DNA from: Euleptes europaea
Taxonomy: Eukaryota; Chordata; Lepidosauria; Squamata; Sphaerodactylidae
Assembly (NCBI RefSeq): GCF_029931775.1
Contig: NC_079312.1
Span: 16,747,821 to 16,811,820 of the forward strand
Reading direction: 5' to 3'
DNA length: 64,000 nucleotides
Every line of letters starts with the position of its first letter. Position 1 is the first letter of the stretch. Shown here in pieces: positions 32,841-42,929 of the stretch. Under the pieces are notes generated by a model, which worked only from the letters and a program-made list of their open reading frames with translations, ran no database searches and was not told the DNA's origin. A program made the translations under genes and the position numbers.

Positions 32841-33935
32841 AATCATAGAGTTGGAAGGGATCACCAGGGTCATCTAGTCCAACCTCCTGCACAATGCAGG
32901 AAATTCCAAACTACCCCCCTACACCCCCAATGACCCCTACTCCATGCCCAGAAGATGGCCAAGGTGCCCTCCCTCTCATGATCTGCCTAAGGTCATAGAA
33001 TCAGCATTGCTGACAGATGGCCATCTAGCCTCTTCTTTAAAACCTCCAGGGAAGGAGAGCTTACCACCTCCTGAGGAAGCCTGTTCCACTGAGGAACTGC
33101 TCTTACTATTAGAAAATGTTTCCTCATGTCTAGACAAGAAACTCTTTTGATTTAATTTCAACCCGTTCGTTCTGGTCCGACCTTCTGGAACAACAGAAAA
33201 CAACTCAGCACCCTCCCCTATATGACAGCCCTTCAAGTACTTGAAGATGGTTATCATATCCCTTCTCAGTCTTCTCCTCTTCAGGCTAAGCATACCCAGC
33301 TCCTTCAACCTTTCCTCATAGGACTTGGTCTCCAGACCTGTCACCATCTTTGTTGCCCTATTCTGGACACATTCCAGCTTGTCTACATCTTTCTTAAATT
33401 GAGGTGCCCAAAACTGAACACAGTACTCTAGGTGAGGTCGAACCAGAGCAAAGTGATACCATCACTTTGTGTGATCTGGACATTATACTTCTGTTGATAT
33501 AGCCCAAGATTGCATTTGCTTTTTTAGTTACCGCATCAAACTGCTGACTCATGTTCAGCGTTTGGTCTACTAAGGCCCCAAGATCCTTTTCACACACACT
33601 ACTGCTGAGACAAGTCTTCCCCATCCTATAATTATGCATTTGATTTTTCCTACCTAAATGCAGAACTTAACATTTATCTTTGTTGAAGTACATTTTATTA
33701 GTTTTAGCCCAATTCTCCAGCCTGTCAAGATCATCCTGTATCCTGGCTCTGTCTTCTACTGTATTTGCTACCCCTCCCAATTTAGTATCATCTGCAAATT
33801 ATGTAAGCATCCCCTGTATTCCTATATCCGAATCATTTATAAAGATATTGAACAACACAGGGCCCAGGACAGATCCCTGAGGCGCTCCACTAGTCATTTT
33901 CTCCAAGTAGATGAGGAACCATTAACAAGCACTCT
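32841..33935 (-). mobile_element. CR1 LINE, 3' 1.1 kb including RT end
   Basis: The minus strand carries FADDTKL (near 33,785), then VCEKDLGALVDQTLNMSQQF, KKANAILGYINRSIMSRSHK, then [20 protein letters not shown] and [19 protein letters not shown]. It ends in the CR1 terminus (TTCCAACTCTATGATTC). It is 5' truncated and carries several frame breaks. Confidence 0.92.
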
Positions 33936-34329
33936 TTGGGTGAGAACTGTCAACTTCTTGTTAGTTTCTGTTGGCATCCCCTCAGCAGAGGGGAGGCCTT
34001 GAGCCACTGAGCACCTGGTCCAAGCCTCAGCGCTGGCCCTTTACCATCTCTGCTCCTGGGACATTCAGCAGACCCTGGTGGGACTGGCAGTAAGGGGGTT
34101 CATGTTGGAACCTCCTGGCTTGAGGGCCTGTCTGACTCAGGGGGTGGTCCCAGTGTCGACTCAAGGTCTCTTCAGGGAGAAGTGCATAATGCCATAGATG
34201 CCACCTTCCAAAGCAGCCATTTCCTCTATGGGAACTAAGGTTCCCCACCTCCAGGTGAGGGTAGATCATCTGGAATTACAACTGATCTCCAGGTGACAGA
34301 TCAGCTACTGCTGCTGCCACTGCTGCTGT

Positions 34330-34530
34330 GGGAGGGGTAGAGGAAACAGGTGGGAGGCTGGGAGGGTGATGGAGGCAGAAAGAGATCAAGAATGATAGAG
34401 TGGAGGCTGAAGGAGACAGAAAGTGACAGGCATGGAGAGAATAAGAAAAGGGGTGGCAGGAGTGAGAAAGAGTGAAAGACTGAGAGAAGTAGGGGGAGAG
34501 GGGAGAAAGCATAGGTGGAGGAAATGGGAT
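34330..34530 (+). repeat. Purine-rich tract
   Basis: About 200 bp of nearly unbroken A/G sequence on the plus strand, for example GAGAGAATAAGAAAAGGGG and AGAAGTAGGGGGAGAGGGGA. Open frames across it reflect composition only. Confidence 0.7.
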
Positions 34531-34964
34531 AGCTGCTTCTGCAAGTTTTTTGCAGATCCACCCTTGTTTCTTACAAGTAGAAATGGGGGGGGGGGGTTTC
34601 CTAGGGATGGCATGGTCCAGGATGTCAATTCCTTTCATGTTTGGCTCTGCAACTCCCACAGATATTAAGGTTACTGCCTCTGAGCATGGAGGTTCCTCTA
34701 GGCCTATCAAAGGCTATTAGCCACAGTGGCAATGTTTCATGAATTTACCTAATCCCCCTTTAAAGTTAATTAAACTCATGGCCCTACTAATATTAACATA
34801 ACAGCTGCCCAGAATGCCGAGGAAGTAGGGAAAACACACTAGGAGAGAATAATTTGGGCAAACAGATAATGAATCTCAGAACTGCAAGATTTCCCCACTT
34901 CTAATCACACTATGGATATGTAGAATCCCATTACATGTGACAAAGGGGTAGGACAAGTAACCCA

Positions 34965-35110
34965 CTTTTTATAATGATGGATAGCCTTGTTAGTCCATCT
35001 GTAGCAGCAGAAAAGAGCAAGAGTCCAGTCACACCTTTAAGAATAACATTTCCGGCAGGGTATGAGCTTTCGTGAGTCACAACTCACTTCTTCAGATACA
35101 GCTAGAATGT
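34965..35110 (-). mobile_element. PLE-like terminal repeat with hammerhead-like core
   Basis: The minus strand has the core at 35,068-35,095: CTGAAGA, one A, a perfect 6-bp stem GTGAGT/ACTCAC with a 4-nt loop, then GAAA. The body matches a widespread sauropsid repeat (GCAAGAGTCCAGTCACACCT). I infer a Penelope relation from the motif. Confidence 0.6.
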
Positions 35111-35240
35111 GAGACCATCTGTCCTTAAGTACAGAAGAGTGAATTCACCCATTGGCAATAGCATGTAAATGTAAATAGCAGGTAAATGACAGTAGCAGGC
35201 ATGATTGGATTAGGAGTAATATACTGTGAATTCTAATAGT

Positions 35241-35246
35241 TTTATT
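35241..35246 (-). promoter_or_regulatory. Possible poly(A) signal for the SCAN-KRAB gene
   Basis: AATAAA on the minus strand, about 0.63 kb after the stop at 35,873. It is a weak call because the hexamer is common. Confidence 0.3.
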
Positions 35247-35529
35247 TGAGAACTGAATGTGAATCCAGAACTGAATCCAGCTCAAATTCAGCAGCTATAT
35301 AATTCTGGCCTAAATTAGTACAAAAACTTCAGCCTCTGAACATTTCTACAACTTCCCCTTGTTCTGTTTCCTTTGATGGGAAATGAGGATGATCCTGCAT
35401 AGATCTCATGCTGCCTGGAAAGGTCGGGCTTGCAGCTGAAGCTATTGCTACACTGGAAACATTTAGGCAGCTTTTACCTGCGTGTGGACCATAATATACA
35501 AAACCAGGGAGGAATTCTGACAACCTTTT

Positions 35530-35872
35530 TCAACAAGAATTTGTGTAGTTTCTCCCCTCTTTGGGTTCTTTAGATGGTAAGGCATGAGTAGTTTCTGAAG
35601 CCCGATTCACACTCAGAGCATTTATAGAGTTTCTGTATGAAATCTTTGATGGGAATAAGTCTTCTGTTGCAATTGAATCTTTTTCTACACTTGGGCCATT
35701 TATACGGTTTCTCAACTATATAGACTCTTCTGATAGTAATTAAGGATTGAACTTGCAGTAAAAGCACTTTGAACACCCCCCCCCAAACATTTACATGATT
35801 TCTCTGGTGTGGATTTGTCAATGAGCATTAAGGGTGCGACTCCAAGCAAAACTCTTTCCACTCTCCAAGCAC
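35530..35872 (-). pseudogene. Decayed zinc-finger repeats after the SCAN-KRAB gene stop
   Basis: Just past the stop, the minus strand still shows finger-like pieces: EKPYKWPKCRKRFNCNRRL and YKCSECESGFRNYSCLTI, with earlier remnants in another frame. The array was once longer by about three or four fingers, and a stop near 35,873 now ends it. Confidence 0.75.
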
Positions 35873-38800
35873 TTAAATCATTTCTCCTGTGTGGATTCTT
35901 TGGTGTGTCACAAGATGTTTCTTCTGAGCAAAGCTCTTTCCACACTCCAAGCATTTATATGGTTTCTCACCAGTGTGGATTCGTTGATGGCGAGTAAGGT
36001 CTCCCTTCCAAGCAAAGCTTCTTCCACACTCCAAGCATTTATAGGCTTTCTCCCCTGTGTGGATTCGTTGATGGGAAGTAAGATGAGTACTCTGAGCAAA
36101 GCTCCTTCCACACTCCAAGCATTTATAGGGTTTCTCCCCTGTATGGATTCGTTGATGAATAGCAAGTTTTCCACTTCGGGGAAAGCTCTTTCCACAGTCC
36201 AAGCATTTATAGGGTTTCTTCTCAGTGTGGATTCGTCGACGAGCAGTAAAGGTGCGATTCTGAGCAAAGCTCTTTCCACACCCCAGGAAATTATGTGTCT
36301 CCCCTTTGTGGATTCGTTGATGAGCAGTAAGGTTGGCCCTCTGAAGAAAGCTCTTTCCACAGTCCATGCATTTATATGGTTTCTCCCCTGTGTGGATTCG
36401 TCGATGAGCTGTAAGCGTGTCACCCCGAGCAAAGCTCTTTCCACACTCTAAGCATTTATATGGTTTCTCCCCTGTGTGGATACGTCGATGGACAGAAAGG
36501 TTGGCAATATGAGCAAAGCTCTTTCCACACTCAAAGCATTTATGTGGTTTCTCTCTTGTGTGGATACGTTGATGGGAAGTAAAGTTGTCCCTCCGAGCAA
36601 AGCTCTTTCCGCACTCTAAGCATTTATGTGGTTTCTCCCCTGTGTGCATATGTCGATGGACAGTAAGATTTTCACTCCGAGTAAAACTCTTTCCACACTC
36701 TAAGCATTTATATGGTTTCTCCCCATTGTGCATACGTTGATGGACAGTAAGGTTGTCACTTCGAGCAAAGCTCTTTCCACACTCTAAGCATTTATGTGGT
36801 TTATCTCCTGTGTGCATTCTCCAATGTGTATCAATCACCTGGGATTCAGCACTCTGAGAAAAAGAGGATTCATTTTCCCTCTTCCCCTTTGTTCCAGTGT
36901 TTTTTCTCTGCTGTTTTTCTTCCAAAGGCAACCATTGTGGTTCTTCCTTGGACTTATTCTGAAGACCATCAGCCTCTGGAATGAAGAGAAAAGACTATCA
37001 AGGAAAGAAGTGCATTAACTGCATTTAATAATAGCAGAACAGCAATCACTGAAAAGGGAGAGTAATCCTGCAAGGTGACTCAGTGGAACATTTAGAGAAG
37101 GTATTGTAACGAGAGATTCCTTCCTGCATCCTATTAGAAAATCTGTACTAAACAATTTTGCAGGGTTTGCATGTGCAAAACTGATTAGCAGCACAGTTAT
37201 CCAGGATTTAGCTTAGTAAAGGAAATTCATAGCCTTTAACTCTGATAATACAAAAGACTAAGGGGTGAGTTCAGTTCTCTGAACTATTAACCAGCACACC
37301 AAAAAGAACACCTGCATAAACTTTTATCTTTTATTGAAAAAATAAAAAATTATTTTTATTAAGCAACATTTCTCTAAATCTGATCTATTACAGTCATATG
37401 GTTACATCTCGATATCTTGGTTATAACTAAATATGAGATAAGCAACATAAGTGCAAATAAGCCAATCAGCAGGTGCATATGAGATACATCTGATATAGCA
37501 AGATAAGAAGGCCAATCTCAACCTTGATTAAAAAGCAATTAATCTAACTTTTTCCTCTGTTTAAACTAACTATCCATGATGAGAGAAGTTGTAAGCAACC
37601 AGGTTAATTGACAGTTGAAAAAGTGCATGAATTCAGTCAACTTGCCAACTCAGCAACAAAAGAAGAGAGATTATCATAGCTAAATGGACCAATTGGAGCA
37701 CCTTCAGTGGTACTAGTTATTACCTTTAAGGCCTGAAATGGGGACAGGGTAATGCAGGGTCTGCCTTTGGCCACACTATTCTCCCTCAGTTAAGGTCCAT
37801 CTCCTAAGTCCTACTCTGTGCCCCTACATACAGAGATAGGTGGTCAACAGAGATGGGGCATATTCAGTGGTGGCCCCTCCTAAGCTTCCTTGGAGCCTAC
37901 CTTACTATTTTAGCCAGCATCCAGAAAATGCAGACAAATAGCATGGAAACATGCGAGGAGAGCAAGGCGACCTCTGACCGTTGGGAAATGCATGCAACAT
38001 TCAAAATGAAGCCCCGAAGCAGTTGGTGGAGGGGTGTGACCACGAGGGAAACAGCTGTGTATAAAAGGCCTCTATGAACTCCAGTTCATAGAGGGGTGTG
38101 ACCACGAGGGTGTGACCTCCAGTTCATGGAGGGGTGTGACCACGAGGGAAACAGCTGTGTATAAAAGGCCTCTATGAACTCCAGTTCATAGAGGGCCTCT
38201 TAATGGCAAAAAGAAGGAACGTCAAATTTTTCAACTCCTGAAAAATATATGCAATAGGAGGGGATGGTGCTAGTGTTTGGATCAACAATTATCCATTTGC
38301 TGATTCTGCTAGTGGGCCTAAGAGGAGAAGAAAGGAACAGGGAACTTCTGCACAGTGAAGGGAAGCCTTAGCCCAGACACAGCTACCAGGATACAGTATC
38401 TTTACACCCTTCAACGGCACACAAGATCCAACATCCCACTCTGACACCATTTAATATAGCTCTGACAAAGGACTGTTGTCGAAGGACAGGATAAGGTGGT
38501 AATGGATCCCCAAATTGCTGAACTCTTAATAACAATTCCATTTTAATTCCATTAAAACCAAACATGTTTCGGCCAATAGGCCTTCTTAATTAATACAAAT
38601 TGTTAAAATACACACCATAAAGTAAAATTGTTTAAAATACAAAATACAGTATTTCTGACCCAGCTCTAAAACACACAAAAGAAGGAGGGCCAGTTTATTA
38701 ACTAGATGTGTGTGTGTGTCAAGTTGTTTCCGGGTGACCTTATGAATCAATGTCCTCCAAAACATCCCATCTTTAACAGCCTTGCTCAGGTCTTGCAAAT

Positions 38801-41744
38801 TGAGGGCTGTGGTTTCCTTTATAGAGTCAATCCATCTCTTGTTGGGTCTTCCTCTTTTCCTGCTGCCTTCAACTTTTTCCTAGCATGATTCCAGTGACTT
38901 TTGTCTTCTCATAATGGAATAGATAAGAATCTTCAAGAATAATTTTTCAGATTGTTATTATAACTGGTCCAAATATCTCAGTAAGCAGAAAGTGAATCGT
39001 GGTTCTACAGTGTGTATATCCACATTCAGGGAGCAAAATATTTTGTATTTGGAGCAGTTATAACAACAATCTGAAAAAATGATTCTTCAAGGTACTCATC
39101 TATTCCATTAATGAAGGAGTATTATTTAGTCAATAAGCTAGCCCTACTTCTTGTGTGTGTCTTAGAGCTGGATCAGAAATGCCATATTTTGAACCTGAAT
39201 TTTGCTTTATGGTGTGAATTTTAACAATTTGTACCACTGAGGCAGGCCTCTTGGCCAAAACACATTTGGTTTTAATGTAAAAAATTTTTTAAATCATTTG
39301 TAATGTTTTGAAAATTTATTGCATGTAACCCTTAAGTTTCCATGTCCACTCCACACCCCTAATGACAGTCACTGTGAAACAAACCCTACTACAGTCCTTA
39401 GAAGGAGCCATTTCTGCCTTCAGCACCTGTGAATCAAAGGAAAGGGGAGCCTTACCCACAGACATCACATTCTGATGATTATCCTCCATGACTTCCGTGT
39501 AAATCCTTCTTTGGTCCAGACCCAGCAGATCCCATTCCTCCTCAGTGAAATGAACAAATACCTCCTCAAAGGTCACCAGACCCTGAAAAGAGAGAGAAAA
39601 TAACCCCTCTATCCTCACAGTAATGTAGCAATGCTTTACCTTCTTAGGGCAGTTGAAAAGGACTATGGTTAGATGACTGAGCATTCAAACCTTTGTAAGA
39701 TGCCTTCATTCTCTGTCCAGTAAGCAGGCAGATCATGAGAGGGAGGGCAGGAAGGGTTACATTAGTGTTTGGCTCTTGTGGCCCTTTCTTACATGCCCAG
39801 AGTAATGCCGATTGCCACTTGGGGATCAGGAAGCAATTTTCCTCCAGGCCTGATTGATCAGGGATCCTGGAGGTTGTTTCCCCCCTCCCCCAATCCTCTG
39901 GCCATGGAGTAGGAATCATTGGGGCTGTGAGGGGGAGGTAGTTGTGAATTTCCAGCATTGTGCAGGGGGTTGGACTAGATGACCCTGGAGGTCCCTTCCA
40001 ACTCTATGATTCTATGACAGGTGCGAAAGGAAAGAGGAACAATCCACCAGGCCTGGGAAGGGGGAGGAGAGGCACCCAGGGGCGTGATCCGCAGATCCAC
40101 ACTTACCTGATCTGGCTTCATGGAAGCTGGCTTGTCACAAAGAGATGACAAAGAATATATCACTGGTTTCATGGCACCACCTGTGAAGGATAAATAGGTA
40201 CTTGGAAGACATTGTGCCCTTTCCATTTCTGTTCCTTGAGCATTGGGGGAAACATTTTCTCTGTATATATGCTCATGGGTGTAACTCAAGATGCTGGGTC
40301 AGACATGGGTCCCTTTCAAATAGCCTTTATAATACATTTTAGCAGCTTGTTGCTAATGGATTTTTATGTCATTTTTTAAAACCTTTTCATACAAAGATGC
40401 TTGCTTCCTTTTCGCAACGCAGAGCTGTGCCTTTTTCCAAAAAAACGCATTTTTCCATTTTCATATCTTTTCTGCCATTCTGAATCGCTGTAGTGTGGTG
40501 TTTGAAACATCTGAGGTTATTCTGAAAGTGATGCTTCCCTCCCCCCCAACACACACACCTTTATTTGCAGAGTGTTCTTCTATGGCATTTTAAAAAACTT
40601 TCTAACTTTTTTGCTATAGCGCTAGACCAATATAACAATTTGGTGCTATTCTGCCAGTATTCAGATATTTGCTGAATGCTGGCAATATAACACAGTATTG
40701 ATATATAAGTTTAGTGTTATAGCACAAAAACTGGATTGTGTTTTAAAAATTACATGAAAAATAAAGCACCGTGAAAAAGAGCAGGGAGCAAAAGTGGTGT
40801 GGTTTGAAATGGCCAGAACACCTCAGACATAGCTTATCAACTGGCAGTCTTTAAGCAGAGGCTGGACAAACACTTGTCTGGGATTCTCTAGGCTGATCCT
40901 GCATTGAGCAGGGGGTTGGACTAGATGGCCTGTATGGCCCCTTCCAACTCTATGATGCTATTAAATATGCTGTATGAAACCCCCGTCCCAATGTCACTTT
41001 AATTAGAATCTGGCCAACAATGGATAACAAACAGTTTAGAATGGCAGTGTGAAAGGGGCGGGGGAAATACTGGGCCAAGGAAAGAATGTCGTAAATTGAG
41101 AAGCCGGAGCGAAGCATCTTTCCCACCCAGGACCGGAGTTCACAAAAGCAGCCCACATACATTCAAGGAGGACATCCACTGGGAAAGACACCCCTTTTTA
41201 ATCTTACCCAGAAAGGTTGCTCCAGGGTAACGCTCCTGCGCGATCCGTTCCTGCAGCTGAAAGAGAAGTGGGGACCCCAGAACGGGGAGACCGATGAGAA
41301 AAGGAACAGGGAACAGGCTGGGGGGAGGTCCTAAAAAAGTAGGGGCAATCCATGGGGATTCCGAGGGTATCCTGTGCCCCCTCTCACCTGCTGGTCCTGA
41401 TCCTTGTCCTCTGCCTGGCTCAGGAGGAAGCCTTCTGCCAGGGCCACCGCCTGGCAACTGGTCTCCGGCCCGCATCCTCTCACCCAGCTCTCCATCTCCG
41501 GGGGCAGGACGGCCAGGAACTGCTCCAGGACCACCAGGTCCAGCATCTCCTTCTTGCTGTGCCTTTCCGGCTTCAGCCACTGCTGGCAAAGACGGTGGAG
41601 CCGACTGCAAACCTCCCGGGGGCCCTGAGCATCCTCATGGCAGAAGCCCCTGAACTGCTGGCGATGCACATCTGGGGGAAGGACGTCTCCCGGGCTCTTC
41701 TGCGCTGTTTCTCCCCACGGTTCCCTTTTGCTCCCAACCTCCAT
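35873..41744 (-). CDS. SCAN-KRAB-C2H2 zinc-finger protein, 569 residues
   Basis: A probable sequence-specific transcriptional repressor of ZKSCAN type. Five exons on the minus strand: 41,744-41,388 (SCAN), 41,256-41,208, 40,180-40,107, 39,582-39,456 (KRAB-A, 127 nt) and 36,975-35,873 (fingers). All have AG/GT borders, and phases join to 1,710 nt without a stop. The SCAN dimerisation domain is about residues 26-110 ([19 protein letters not shown] ... [16 protein letters not shown]). KRAB-A is about 161-202 ([19 protein letters not shown]) and should recruit TRIM28. The last exon has ten sound C2H2 fingers and one broken one (36,215-36,298), which lacks its first Cys and first His. Finger linkers are mostly HTGEKP. 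A CR1 3' end and several repeats lie in the introns. Confidence 0.88.
38028..38194 (+). repeat. Imperfect tandem block with hairpin and TATA-like motif
   Basis: A block of about 66 bp (38,028-38,094) is repeated at 38,129-38,194 with a truncated unit between. Each full block has TATAAAAGG (38,060 and 38,160) and a perfect hairpin CCTCTATGAAC-TCCA-GTTCATAGAGG-type stem of 11 bp (38,069-38,094 and 38,169-38,194). Confidence 0.85.
38545..39285. repeat. Large inverted repeat, probable PLE-related fold-back
   Basis: The outer arms 38,545-38,700 and 39,138-39,285 are inverted copies (CATTAAAACCAAA; TACAAATTGTTAAAAT; CAGCTCTAA.ACACAC). Inner arms 38,905-38,970 and 39,043-39,112 are also inverted (CAGATTGTTATTATAACTGG versus its complement). 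Hammerhead-like cores lie at 38,567-38,590 (minus) and 39,237-39,260 (plus). It sits in the intron between the KRAB and finger exons. Confidence 0.75.
39700..40018 (+). mobile_element. CR1 LINE 3' end
   Basis: It ends GGGTTGGACTAGATGACCCT then TTCCAACTCTATGATTCTATGA, the CR1 terminus. It lies 117 bp before the KRAB exon in gene orientation. Confidence 0.88.
40841..40964 (+). mobile_element. CR1 LINE 3' end, short
   Basis: It contains GGCTGGACAAACACTTGTC and GGTTGGACTAGATGGCC, ending TTCCAACTCTATGATGC. Confidence 0.82.
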
Positions 41745-42268
41745 GACACCAGGTGCTTTCCTTGCTTCTGGATCTGGTGGGTCCAGCTCTCCCCTCTTCC
41801 TCCCCGAGAAATATCCACCGGGACCAATGGATCACCTTCGCCCCTCTGCCAGATTCTTCTACAAATTCAAGTGCTGGAAATGTGACATCCTGCAAAGCCA
41901 GCTCTGCTTATTTTATTTTATTTTTTGACCGACAGATTGCACCGTCAGAGAGGTATTTCACAAGGGAAATGCTGTTTTATTACTTAGCTGCTTGCTTTAA
42001 AAATGTGCCCCTCCGCCCACAGTGCCTCTTCTCCTCTGCAGCCAACAAGGCTTGCCACTTGCCTGGGGACCCTTCAAAGCCTCTTCTGTCAAGGAAGGGA
42101 TGGAAGTGGGAAGTGCCTGTGGCCCCGCCTTCTTCCTTTGAGGCCTCTCTAGGAATTAGGACTCCCTCTATTTAACCCTTTGAGCGAACCTCCATAGAAA
42201 GCTGAAAGGAGGCGCTCCTTGCCTCGCCCCGCAAGGTTGTGCATCTTGGAAGCGGCTGGCCCTGCAAG

Positions 42269-42783
42269 CAGGGCCGGCTTTACCTATAAGCTAAACAAGC
42301 TTGCCCCCCCCCCCCAAGAAATTTAAAGGAAATAATAATAATTTCACTATTAATATACTTCTTAATTGTGTATTCAGTTCAACAATCACTTTGATAAAAG
42401 ACATATTTTGTTATGTGCAAATTGCTTTAGATACCTGTTAGGTCCATAAATGACCATATAGCATATATTCAATACAAAAAGCAGCCGCCTCCTATTGGGA
42501 TAATTTGGCAAAAATGGATTTTACAGTATTAATTAACGAGTTATAGAAATTAGTTGTAATAATTTTATATTTTTGTGTTATTAAGTATAATAAAAACTGT
42601 TTAGACACTTCTTCGGAAGTCGGGTGGAGGGGGAAGGGGTATCTTTTTGAATTTTATAATTTAGTAATCATGAATGTAATAATTAAGGTATATAGAGACC
42701 CTTCTGCATTTTGTATTCTCTTTTTGTATTTTTTTATTATATTACGTTAATTTCATTGTTTGTTTTTATGTTTTGTTATAAAA

Positions 42784-42819
<36 letters not shown>

Positions 42820-42920
42820 CAAACAACGACAGTTTGCTGTTGACAAAAGACAGCTGGACATATAAAGGACCCCATTACCTTCAATAGCTCAGGGCCTCAT
42901 CAAACCTAAATCCGGCCCTG
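42269..42920. mobile_element. hAT-type element with TSD, carrying a nested L1 tail
   Basis: The termini CAGGGCCGGCTTTA and TAAATCCGGCCCTG-type ends are inverted. An exact 8-bp duplication, CCTGCAAG, flanks it (42,261-42,268 and 42,921-42,928). The right part includes GGACATATAAAGGACCCC. An L1 3' end occupies about 42,490-42,822. Confidence 0.9.
42490..42822 (+). mobile_element. L1 3' end, 5' truncated, nested in hAT
   Basis: TATTGGGATAATTTGGCAAA matches the last codons of the L1 at 3,359. The 3' UTR follows in the same order (CTTCGGAAGTCGGGTGG; GGGGGAAGGGG), ending in a (TA)n tail. It is the same L1 subfamily as 1-3,690. Confidence 0.88.
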
Positions 42921-42929
42921 CCTGCAAGC

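Noticed and set aside
34276-34710. 144-codon minus-strand frame rich in Ser, Leu and Pro
   Set aside because: It is the complement of a purine tract; low complexity without domain or splice support.
35834-36451. 205-codon plus-strand frame and other long frames opposite or offset to the finger exons
   Set aside because: They are shadows of the 84-bp finger repeat, which stays open in several frames.
38060-38068. TATA box of a gene
   Set aside because: It recurs inside a short tandem repeat with no coding start nearby; kept only as a finding to test.
41140-41885. Several overlapping frames on both strands over the SCAN exon
   Set aside because: GC-rich shadow frames; only the frame with the SCAN motif has matching splice phases.
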